The translations under genes and the position numbers were made by a program. A stretch of 7,468 nt of DNA from Clostridia bacterium (GTDB lineage: Bacteria; Bacillota; Clostridia; Christensenellales; CAG-1252). The notes under the pieces were generated by a model that saw only the letters and a program-made list of their open reading frames with translations, was not told the DNA's origin and ran no database searches. Below are positions 1-5,128 of this stretch, piece by piece. The stretch lies in contig JAFTBD010000106.1 of the NCBI GenBank assembly GCA_017455385.1, positions 1 to 7,468 of the forward strand, in the 5' to 3' direction. Numbering within the stretch: the first letter of the stretch is position 1; every line of letters starts with the position of its first letter.

Positions 1-116
1 CGAAAGAGACCGATCGGCAGATATGCCTCAAAATATCCCCTTTGGACGGGTTAAAGATCCACTTAAGGAAAACACTTGCGTGTTTCTTCTGATCTATTCT
101 AAGCTACAAAAAAAAT
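1..116. other. Tail of upstream unit, no assignable gene
   Basis: All three + frames are open at the left edge and close at TAA 52-54, TGA 90-92 and TGA 116-118. The strong terminator directly downstream implies that a + strand gene ends here. The frame cannot be chosen, because none of the short peptides carries a recognisable motif. A weak AAACAC/GTGTTT hairpin lies near 71-84. No minus-strand start is convincing. Confidence 0.3.
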
Positions 117-147
117 GACCGTGCAGTTCGTTGCACGGTCTTTTTTT
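108..147 (+). terminator. Rho-independent terminator, possibly bidirectional
   Basis: A perfect 9-bp stem (GACCGTGCA at 117-125, TGCACGGTC at 132-140) closes a six-base loop, GTTCGT. It is followed by seven T residues (141-147) and preceded by a run of eight A residues (108-115). The A-run means it could also stop transcription arriving on the minus strand. It most likely ends the transcript of a gene lying off the left edge. Confidence 0.93.
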
Positions 148-151
148 GTGC

Positions 152-274
152 AGGCGGTGTATAGCGGCATATATGCTTCGCTAGCTACCTCGCTCGTCGG
201 GCATCACGTACGAAAAGTACGCTCAGACCCGCCTCCTCGGAGAGCGCTCGCCTCTATACCACTCTCCACCGCCT
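152..274. repeat. Nested inverted-repeat (MITE-like or REP-like) element
   Basis: The ends are perfect 8-bp inverted repeats (AGGCGGTG 152-159, CACCGCCT 267-274). Inside them GTATAG (159-164) pairs with CTATAC (254-259), and CGGG (198-201) with CCCG (228-231). CGTAC/GTACG (207-211, 217-221) closes a five-base GAAAA loop. GCATATATGC at 167-176 is a perfect 10-bp palindrome. The nested symmetry suggests a folded non-coding element. A small open frame (115-321) crosses it but starts in the terminator and has no ribosome binding site, so it is not a gene. Confidence 0.55.
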
Positions 275-306
275 TGTTAAGCGGGATTTTGCTCTCGCTT
301 CGCGCG
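274..306 (+). repeat. Direct repeat, left copy (flanks gene 353-859)
   Basis: This copy shares TTGTTAA, then a 16-base identical core (GGGATTTTGCTCTCGC), then TTCGCGCG with the sequence at 893-927. The right copy differs by two substitutions after TTGTTAA and a GC insertion before TTCGCGCG. The pair brackets the AT-rich gene between them. Confidence 0.7.
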
Positions 307-317
307 AACAATCCGGA

Positions 318-347
318 TTGAAAAGCGTAAAAGTATTGTGTTATAAT
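318..347 (+). promoter_or_regulatory. Sigma-A type promoter for gene 353-859
   Basis: TTGAAA (318-323) is followed by an 18-base spacer and a perfect TATAAT (342-347). The TGT just upstream (339-341) gives an extended -10 element. Transcription should start around 353-355, which is essentially on the ATG of the downstream gene, so that message would have little or no leader. Confidence 0.75.
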
Positions 348-352
348 AAAGT

Positions 353-859
353 ATGGTTATAGCAGAGCGGATTCGGTTGAAATGTTTAGGAGAGGTGATT
401 TCGGGAATTATTCTCATACTTCTTGGCATCGGCGGGGCAATATTCAGCGCAATTTGTGAGAGCAGGGTCGGGACCATAATCAGTTTGGCGTTGACCATTT
501 TGCTTTTCATCTTTGTTATAGTTACCGTCACCAAAACGAATTATCACAATGACCTGCCCATAGAGGCTATTATATACAAAGAGGGCGCATTTGTATTTAC
601 GGATGAAGACGGAAGCCAACTTGCATTCTATCCGCAAGAGGTCTTGGATCTGGATTACAAGCTTAAAGTAACACATACGTTCACGCTATATTTTTCCGAA
701 ACGAAAACTTGGAATTACGGGCGGTTACGGATTTGGTTGGAGATCCCGGGAAACGACGAAGAATGCACTTTGCTTACTTTGAAAAACATTGCAGAGCCGG
801 ACAGGGTCGTGGAGCGGATCTTATTTATCATCAATCAAACGACGGAATTCGAAGAATAA
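353..859 (+). CDS. Small two-helix membrane protein, unknown function
   Basis: The product is 168 residues and belongs to no family I recognise. Two hydrophobic segments, about residues 15-34 and 41-60, form a probable membrane hairpin. They are followed by a soluble, alternately hydrophobic and charged region (about 68-165), which would suit a small beta-rich, possibly PH-like domain; that is only an impression. The gene is visibly AT-richer than its neighbours: bases 481-540 are 38% G+C, against 70% for bases 5401-5460 in fhs. It is flanked by direct repeat copies, which hints at acquisition. The start is uncertain. ATG 353 has no room for a ribosome binding site if the promoter at 318-347 is used. 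TTG 377 and GTG 395 are in-frame alternatives with poor spacing. The stop is TAA. Confidence 0.72.
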   Translation: MVIAERIRLKCLGEVISGIILILLGIGGAIFSAICESRVGTIISLALTILLFIFVIVTVTKTNYHNDLPIEAIIYKEGAFVFTDEDGSQLAFYPQEVLDLDYKLKVTHTFTLYFSETKTWNYGRLRIWLEIPGNDEECTLLTLKNIAEPDRVVERILFIINQTTEFEE

Positions 860-892
860 GATAAGTATAGAAAAGAAGCCGAGTGCACTACT

Positions 893-927
893 TTGTTAAA
901 AGGGATTTTGCTCTCGCGCTTCGCGCG
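893..927 (+). repeat. Direct repeat, right copy (flanks gene 353-859)
   Basis: This is the second copy of the 274-306 repeat, in the same orientation, 34 bases after the end of the small membrane protein gene. It ends in a GC-rich inverted repeat (CGCGCTTCGCGCG). Confidence 0.7.
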
Positions 928-1188
928 GTGTTGTAATTGATCAGGGTTGTGTAGTTAGTGGAAAACCGGAAAAGCCATCCTTCCGTATCGTCGACGTATC
1001 TGTTTTGAACGCTCCGCCCTTATTCTCCTCTGATGGCTTCCGACCCACGAAGCTGAGCTCCTCGCCGCACTTTGCGGCGCAGTTCATAATCACAGCGCAC
1101 GTTACATAAAGAAATGTGCGAGCATAAATCATCCTAATAAAAGCGTTTTAGGGGTTTGGGGGAATCGCAACCCCCACTTTCTTTTGGA

Positions 1189-1209
1189 ACTTTTCTTCAA
1201 AAGAAAAGT
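1189..1209. repeat. Perfect 9-bp hairpin with 3-base loop
   Basis: ACTTTTCTT (1189-1197), loop CAA, AAGAAAAGT (1201-1209). An alternative pairing, CTTTTG (1181-1186) with CAAAAG (1198-1203), excludes the first. No T-run follows on either strand, so it does not look like a normal intrinsic terminator. Confidence 0.55.
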
Positions 1210-1264
1210 GCATTCTTGTAAGGCAATCGTTCTCGCATTCTTTTGTGTAGAGCAATCGCTATTA

Positions 1265-1293
1265 TTGCAATGACAGAATCGTCGTGCTATAAT
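1265..1293 (+). promoter_or_regulatory. Sigma-A type promoter for the phosphoesterase operon
   Basis: TTGCAA (1265-1270), a 17-base spacer, then a perfect TATAAT (1288-1293) preceded by TGC, an extended -10. The predicted start near 1300 leaves a leader of about 23 bases. That leader contains AGGAG (1312-1316), six bases before ATG 1323. Confidence 0.75.
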
Positions 1294-1322
1294 TAAATAG
1301 ATCTCTACGGTAGGAGTAGTTT

Positions 1323-2942
1323 ATGTTATTTACCAAGTTTTTTTACAACGCCAAGATCCTTTGGCTGTATTACGTTATATTGCTCGCGATCAATGTCTTC
1401 GTGGTCCTGATCGCGCTGAAGTTGCCGCAATTATACGTGGATAAGAGACCTGTGCCGCAGCGCTTATGGGCGCTCGCCATCGGCGCGCTCGTCGCCGTGA
1501 TGGGCTTTATGCTCGCGGACGCAAAGGGGGCGAAGCTCGTCGGGCTCATCGTCGCGCCTATCGTGTGCGGCGTGGTGGCGGCATTCACCATCCCCGTCAT
1601 TTATCGCCTCGTCACGCAGGCGATCGGCGTCAGCCGCACGGTCAGCTTGACGATGGGGCAGGTGATCCTCTTCACCGAGCTCGCGGTTTTGGACTGTCTC
1701 ATAGTGTATACATCGTGGGATGCTTTCGAGGTGGGGAAGGCGCTGCGCGTCGCGCTCGCCATTGTAATGGTCCTCGTGACCGCGGGGCTCGTCATCGTCC
1801 CCTTCGCAAGGGACTTTGCACGCGCCTATCTTCGTCCGTATGCCTTCCTCTGTGAGCCTTCGGTGTACGTGAATGGCCCCGACGGGTATTCCGTGCTCTT
1901 CGCGACGACAGGTCCCGGGACGGGCACGGTCACGGTCACGAAGGACGGAGTGACAACTATATACAACGAAGAAGACGAGGGCACCATCCTCTATGACGGG
2001 CAGATCCACCGCATCGATTTGAAGCGTTCCGACCTCGATGGCGCCACCTATTTCGTCTCCTCCAGACAGACCAAGGACGGCACGGACAAGGTGTGGAGAA
2101 TGGGCAAGGAGATCCGTGGCAAGGAATACAAGTTCCGCGCGGCGGCAGAGGGGGCGGACGTCAAGTTCCTCGTCGTGTCGGACAACCAAGGCGCCACGTC
2201 GGCGTCACAGGTGGCTGTGCGGAATGCCTACGAGAAGTACGGCGCGTCCTGCGACTTCGTCCTCATGCTCGGCGATCACGCGGAGAGTTATAACGACGTC
2301 GAGAACGATATCATCGAGCCGCTTCTGAAGGTGTCGGCGCTCGCGTCCGGCAGTGTGATGCCCGTTTATTACACCCTCGGAAATCACGAGTATCGCGGGA
2401 TGATCGCGCCTTATCTGTGGTCTTTGATCCCGACGGGGTCGGAGACGGGGGAGCAATATTACACCTTCACGGTGAAGGACGCCTTTTTCACCGTTTTGAA
2501 TTTCGCCAACGACCACGACGATGATTTCTACCGCTTTGCGGGATTGGCGAATTACAACGCCTATAAGGACAAAGAATATGAATGGTACACCGCTGCGATG
2601 GCAGGGAAGCCCTACGAGGACTACACCTATAACCTCGTGCTTTCCCATATTGCGATGATCGCGGAGGACAGCGTTCCCGCCTACGAGCACGTCTGCGAGG
2701 ACTGCGGTGTGGTGCATGACTACAAGTTCCGCGAATTTGCGGAGAAATTCACCGAGTACGGCGTGCAGTACGTCGTGTCCGGTCACTCCCACGTCCCGCC
2801 CGAGGCATTCACGTCCAAGACCGACCATTATGATTTCCCGAACCTCCACGCCGGCTCCAATTATAATAATAAGACGGGGTTCCGGAACTGCGTCGTGACG
2901 CTCTCCGAAGGGAAAGTCAGTTACGAAATATACGGCGAATGA
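1323..2942 (+). CDS. Membrane-anchored calcineurin-like metallophosphoesterase
   Basis: This 539-residue protein probably hydrolyses a phosphate ester with a two-metal centre; the substrate is unknown. About five transmembrane helices are visible (near residues 12-32, 48-65, 72-94, 109-130, 141-161). A beta-rich region (about 175-275) resembles the N-terminal fibronectin-like domain of purple acid phosphatases. The catalytic domain (about 283-539) carries the family ligands in order: D287 in SDNQG, D318 in LGDH, N354-H355-E356 in GNHE, H442 in LSH, and H488/H490 in GHSH. Y323 sits near the GD motif, as in purple acid phosphatases. A small C458-x-x-C461 with H465 lies between the fourth and fifth motifs and could bind a metal or form a disulfide. 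Family resemblance argues for an extracytoplasmic catalytic domain, but the positive charges of the loops do not settle the topology. AGGAG six bases upstream supports the start. It is followed after 20 bases by the glycosidase gene. Confidence 0.9.
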   Translation: MLFTKFFYNAKILWLYYVILLAINVFVVLIALKLPQLYVDKRPVPQRLWALAIGALVAVMGFMLADAKGAKLVGLIVAPIVCGVVAAFTIPVIYRLVTQAIGVSRTVSLTMGQVILFTELAVLDCLIVYTSWDAFEVGKALRVALAIVMVLVTAGLVIVPFARDFARAYLRPYAFLCEPSVYVNGPDGYSVLFATTGPGTGTVTVTKDGVTTIYNEEDEGTILYDGQIHRIDLKRSDLDGATYFVSSRQTKDGTDKVWRMGKEIRGKEYKFRAAAEGADVKFLVVSDNQGATSASQVAVRNAYEKYGASCDFVLMLGDHAESYNDVENDIIEPLLKVSALASGSVMPVYYTLGNHEYRGMIAPYLWSLIPTGSETGEQYYTFTVKDAFFTVLNFANDHDDDFYRFAGLANYNAYKDKEYEWYTAAMAGKPYEDYTYNLVLSHIAMIAEDSVPAYEHVCEDCGVVHDYKFREFAEKFTEYGVQYVVSGHSHVPPEAFTSKTDHYDFPNLHAGSNYNNKTGFRNCVVTLSEGKVSYEIYGE

Positions 2943-2947
2943 TGACG

Positions 2948-2954
2948 AAAGGAG
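2948..2954 (+). promoter_or_regulatory. Ribosome binding site deciding the glycosidase start
   Basis: AAAGGAG lies eight bases before ATG 2963. Two earlier in-frame ATGs (2939, overlapping the upstream stop, and 2942) lie upstream of this site and have no comparable one, so 2963 is preferred. Confidence 0.75.
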
Positions 2955-2962
2955 CTCGAACT

Positions 2963-4456
2963 ATGGATCATCGCAGAAAAACGCCCATTATGGGCTGGGC
3001 GTCTTGGAACTGTTTTCGTACGAATATTTCCGAACAAAAGCTGAAAACACAGTTCGACCGTCTGGTCTCTACGGGGCTGGCGGCTTGCGGCTATGAATAC
3101 GCCAATACCGACGACGGTTTTTTTGGCGGGAGAGGCGAGGACGGCGCCCTGCGATTTCACAAAGAGCGCTTTTCGAACGGGATCAAACCGCTCGCGGACT
3201 ATGCCCATTCTCTTGGGCTGAAAGCGGGCATATATTCCGAGGCGGGCGCGACCTCGTGCGGATACTATTACGATAATGAAGGGGAGAACGGCGTAAACGT
3301 CGGACTGTGCGGTCACGAGACCGAGGACCTTTCGATGTTTCTCGAAGAATGCGGCTTCGACTTTATCAAAGTGGATTGGTGCGGCGCGCTTCGCGAAGGG
3401 GTGGATGAGAGAGCGGAATACGAGCATATCGCGCGGGTCATCGAGGACATTCGCCGCCGAACGGGTCGAGTCATCGTCTATAATATCTGTCGCAAGTTCT
3501 TCCCCGGGGAGTGGGCGGTGGATATAGCCGATTCTTGGCGCACCGCCGCGGATATCAATCCCAACTTCGACTCGATCATTCGACAGCTCGACCACGTGAA
3601 ACCCCTCAGAAAATATTGCGCCCCCGGGCACGTGAACGATCTCGACATGATGCAGATCGGGAACGGGCTCACGCACGAGGAAGAGAAGACGCATTTCGCG
3701 ATGTGGTGCATGATGTCCACGCCGCTGATGATCGGGTGTGACTTGACGACCATATCCGATGAGACGCTCTCGGTATTGAAGAATAAAGAGCTTATCGCTC
3801 TCGACCAAGACCCCGCCTGTAAGCAGGCCTGTGTGGTGAAAGAATACAGAGATGGAGAGGGCGCGCTTATCGGCGAAGTGTGGGTAAAAGAGCTCGCCGA
3901 AGAAGGCGCCGCCAAGCGGGCGATAGCCTTCTTGAATCGCAGCAAAAGTCCCTTGGAGATGAGCATTTCCCCCTTGGAAGCAGGTCTCGGCGGCATGGTG
4001 CTGACCCTGCGCGATCTATGGACGCATCAAGACATAGCCCCCGATTCACCGCTTACCTTCACCGTGCCCCCGCACGGCACGGTGATGCTCCGCGCGACAA
4101 GTGAGACCGCGGCTCCCGTCACGGACGTGAACGCCCATATGGAATATCATGAACCCGCACCGATGGCCACTATCTCCCGCGAAGAAGCCCGCGCCCTCGT
4201 ACAGGGCGGCGCATTGCTTCTCGACTGCCGTGCGCGCGAAGAATACGCCCAAGGACATCTCTTCGGCGCGCTGAATACCCCCTTCACCGAGATCTATTCC
4301 CATATTTGGGAGACCGTCCCGACCAAGGACACGCCCTGTGTCCTCTATTGCAGTAAAGGGCTCCGCAGCGCCCAAGTGAAATACACGATGGAGCATATGG
4401 GATATACACGGGTGTATATGGTCGGAGGGGTAGATCCGAGAGAAAGGGAGATTTAA
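2963..4456 (+). CDS. GH27 alpha-galactosidase-like protein fused to rhodanese
   Basis: The 497-residue protein has no signal peptide, so it should act in the cytoplasm. Residues 8-285 form a GH27 barrel: GWASWN near the start, TDDGF, KVDWC with the likely nucleophile D138, and WRTAADI with the likely acid/base D197. NDLDMMQIGN and PLMIGCDL follow. D138 and D197 correspond to D170 and D231 of human alpha-galactosidase A. Residues about 288-378 look like the usual C-terminal beta sandwich. After a linker, residues 401-495 form a rhodanese domain with LLDCR (D421), GHLFGALNTP and an active-site loop CSKGLRS (C463), apparently complete. Alpha-galactosides are the likeliest substrates, but GH27 also includes alpha-N-acetylgalactosaminidases and beta-L-arabinopyranosidases. 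The sulfur chemistry is unknown. It is the second gene of an operon, 20 bases after the phosphoesterase. Domain calls are firm; the joint function is not. Confidence 0.9.
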   Translation: MDHRRKTPIMGWASWNCFRTNISEQKLKTQFDRLVSTGLAACGYEYANTDDGFFGGRGEDGALRFHKERFSNGIKPLADYAHSLGLKAGIYSEAGATSCGYYYDNEGENGVNVGLCGHETEDLSMFLEECGFDFIKVDWCGALREGVDERAEYEHIARVIEDIRRRTGRVIVYNICRKFFPGEWAVDIADSWRTAADINPNFDSIIRQLDHVKPLRKYCAPGHVNDLDMMQIGNGLTHEEEKTHFAMWCMMSTPLMIGCDLTTISDETLSVLKNKELIALDQDPACKQACVVKEYRDGEGALIGEVWVKELAEEGAAKRAIAFLNRSKSPLEMSISPLEAGLGGMVLTLRDLWTHQDIAPDSPLTFTVPPHGTVMLRATSETAAPVTDVNAHMEYHEPAPMATISREEARALVQGGALLLDCRAREEYAQGHLFGALNTPFTEIYSHIWETVPTKDTPCVLYCSKGLRSAQVKYTMEHMGYTRVYMVGGVDPREREI

Positions 4457-4469
4457 TTAGGAATTATGG
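4455..4469 (+). repeat. Short GGAATTA heptamer run overlapping a stop codon
   Basis: AATTAGG is followed by AATTATGG, beginning inside the TAA of the glycosidase gene. It is the same heptamer as the three perfect units at 6915-6935, and likewise adjoins the hairpin array. Confidence 0.6.
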
Positions 4470-4558
4470 CGCTGACGCGCAATGAATTGCGGCTTTGCCG
4501 CATGAATTGCCTACGGCATGAATTCTCGCTTCGCTCCGTGAATTGCGACTGCGTCGCG
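4469..4558 (+). repeat. TGAATTG hairpin array, copy 1
   Basis: Four TGAATTG-type linkers start at 4483, 4503, 4519 (TGAATTC) and 4539, spaced 20, 16 and 20. Between and after them lie small palindromes: TGCGGC-TTT-GCCGCA (4488-4502), TGCC-TAC-GGCA (4508-4518) and GCGAC-TGC-GTCGC (4545-4557). The unit at 4525-4538 pairs poorly. It matches copy 2 (6806-6894) in length, order and spacing. It is non-coding; the minus-strand frame at 4464-4658 is a by-product. Confidence 0.8.
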
Positions 4559-4605
4559 TTATGGATGATAATGTCCTAAAACTCTCCCAACAGGGGAAAT
4601 ATACC

Positions 4606-4662
4606 TTCGCGGAGCGAAATACAACGCCGCGCAGGGTCAATTCACGCACGAAGTGCAATTCA
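4606..4662 (-). repeat. Inverted partial copy of the TGAATTG hairpin array
   Basis: Read on the minus strand, TGAATTG occurs twice (+ strand CAATTCA at 4638-4644 and 4656-4662), 18 bases apart, with a GCAC-GAA-GTGC hairpin between (4646-4656). A further hairpin, TTCGC-GGA-GCGAA, lies at 4606-4618. Together with copy 1 it gives the intergenic region a head-to-head, MITE-like layout around a ~47-base centre. Confidence 0.6.
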
Positions 4663-4694
4663 TTATTCAGGCGTACAATGCCGCGCTGTTTATG

Positions 4695-4724
4695 TTGACA
4701 AGCTCCCGCATTATTCTTTATAAT
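4695..4724 (+). promoter_or_regulatory. Consensus sigma-A promoter for GNAT-fhs
   Basis: A perfect TTGACA (4695-4700), an 18-base spacer and a perfect TATAAT (4719-4724). Transcription should start near 4731, about 20 bases before ATG 4751. The leader is too short for a riboswitch. This is the strongest-looking promoter in the window. Confidence 0.88.
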
Positions 4725-4750
4725 TGAGTAACAAAGTATAGGGGGCGCGT

Positions 4751-5128
4751 ATGTTACACGTTAAACCGGTCATCGACGATAGCTGTATGGTTTTTCTCCG
4801 TGCGGAAGGGGTGGAGACCTCTTACGGCGAGGGGGTGGACGTTGCGCTCTACGAGGACGAACGTCTCATCGGTGCGGCGCACGTGACCTTCCTGCCCGAT
4901 ACGGCGGTGCTCGAGGGTGTGTACGTGACGCCCGATAGGCGCGGCTTCGGACTCGGCGACTTCCTGACGAGGGCGACGATGGACGCTTACACGCGGTCCT
5001 TGCCTCTCTTTCGGGTGGCGTACGTCAGCGAATACTTTGTGAAATTCGGATTCAAGGAAAAGGACGGCGGGATGGAGATCGCGAGCGACGCCATCAAGTT
5101 CCCGTCTCATTGCGGAGGACATCAATGA
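4751..5128 (+). CDS. GNAT-family N-acetyltransferase
   Basis: At 125 residues this is at the short end for the GNAT fold, whose members move an acetyl group from acetyl-CoA to an amine. A central strand (residues 53-59, LEGVYVT) runs into the acetyl-CoA pyrophosphate-binding loop R64-G-F-G-L-G69, the R/Q-x-x-G-x-G/A motif. A helix follows (70-80). The tail has the usual YF-x-K-F-GF ending (about 94-101). The acceptor substrate cannot be told. A run of G (4741-4745), five bases before the ATG, is the likely ribosome binding site, downstream of a consensus promoter. Its TGA overlaps the fhs ATG in an ATGA arrangement, so the two genes are co-transcribed and probably translationally coupled. Confidence 0.85.
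   Translation: MLHVKPVIDDSCMVFLRAEGVETSYGEGVDVALYEDERLIGAAHVTFLPDTAVLEGVYVTPDRRGFGLGDFLTRATMDAYTRSLPLFRVAYVSEYFVKFGFKEKDGGMEIASDAIKFPSHCGGHQ
5114..5118 (+). promoter_or_regulatory. Ribosome binding site deciding the fhs start
   Basis: GGAGG lies inside the end of the acetyltransferase gene, six bases before ATG 5125. It overrules the in-frame TTG at 5110, which would place the site inside the coding sequence. Confidence 0.85.

Larger units (their letters stand above)
860..1264. other. Gene-free intergenic region with palindromes
   Basis: No coding sequence is supported here. The region holds the right direct repeat (893-927), a hairpin CGCCGC-ACTTT-GCGGCG (1063-1079), and GGGGTT/AACCCC around 1151-1174. 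A hairpin with a 9-bp stem and 3-base loop (1189-1209) follows. A 63-codon minus-strand frame at 941-1132 is open but has no convincing ribosome binding site or recognisable motif. The whole stretch resembles repeat-derived sequence. Confidence 0.5.

Noticed and set aside
115..321. 68-codon + frame
   Set aside because: It starts inside the terminator, has no ribosome binding site, and runs through the inverted-repeat element.
941..1132. 63-codon minus-strand frame as a gene
   Set aside because: No clear ribosome binding site, promoter or known motif; kept only as part of the repeat-like region.
1464..2189. 241-codon minus-strand frame
   Set aside because: It is antisense to the phosphoesterase gene, with no motif and R/H/E-rich composition.
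2205..2849. 214-codon minus-strand frame
   Set aside because: It is antisense to the phosphoesterase catalytic domain; no independent support.
2939..2962. ATG 2939 or 2942 as the glycosidase start
   Set aside because: Both lie before the AAAGGAG site at 2948-2954; ATG 2963 has ideal spacing and directly precedes the conserved GH27 N-terminus.
2921..3808. 295-codon minus-strand frame
   Set aside because: It is antisense to the GH27 coding region, which has catalytic motifs in the + frame.
4469..4558. CRISPR array
   Set aside because: Repeats are only ~7 bases and the spacers are self-complementary stems of 9-13 bases, unlike CRISPR; no cas gene is present.
4464..4658. 64-codon minus-strand frame
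   Set aside because: It is made entirely of the TGAATTG hairpin arrays, whose repeat structure explains it fully.
5110..5124. TTG 5110 as the fhs start
   Set aside because: It would put the GGAGG site inside the gene; ATG 5125 is correctly spaced from it and begins the usual family N-terminus.
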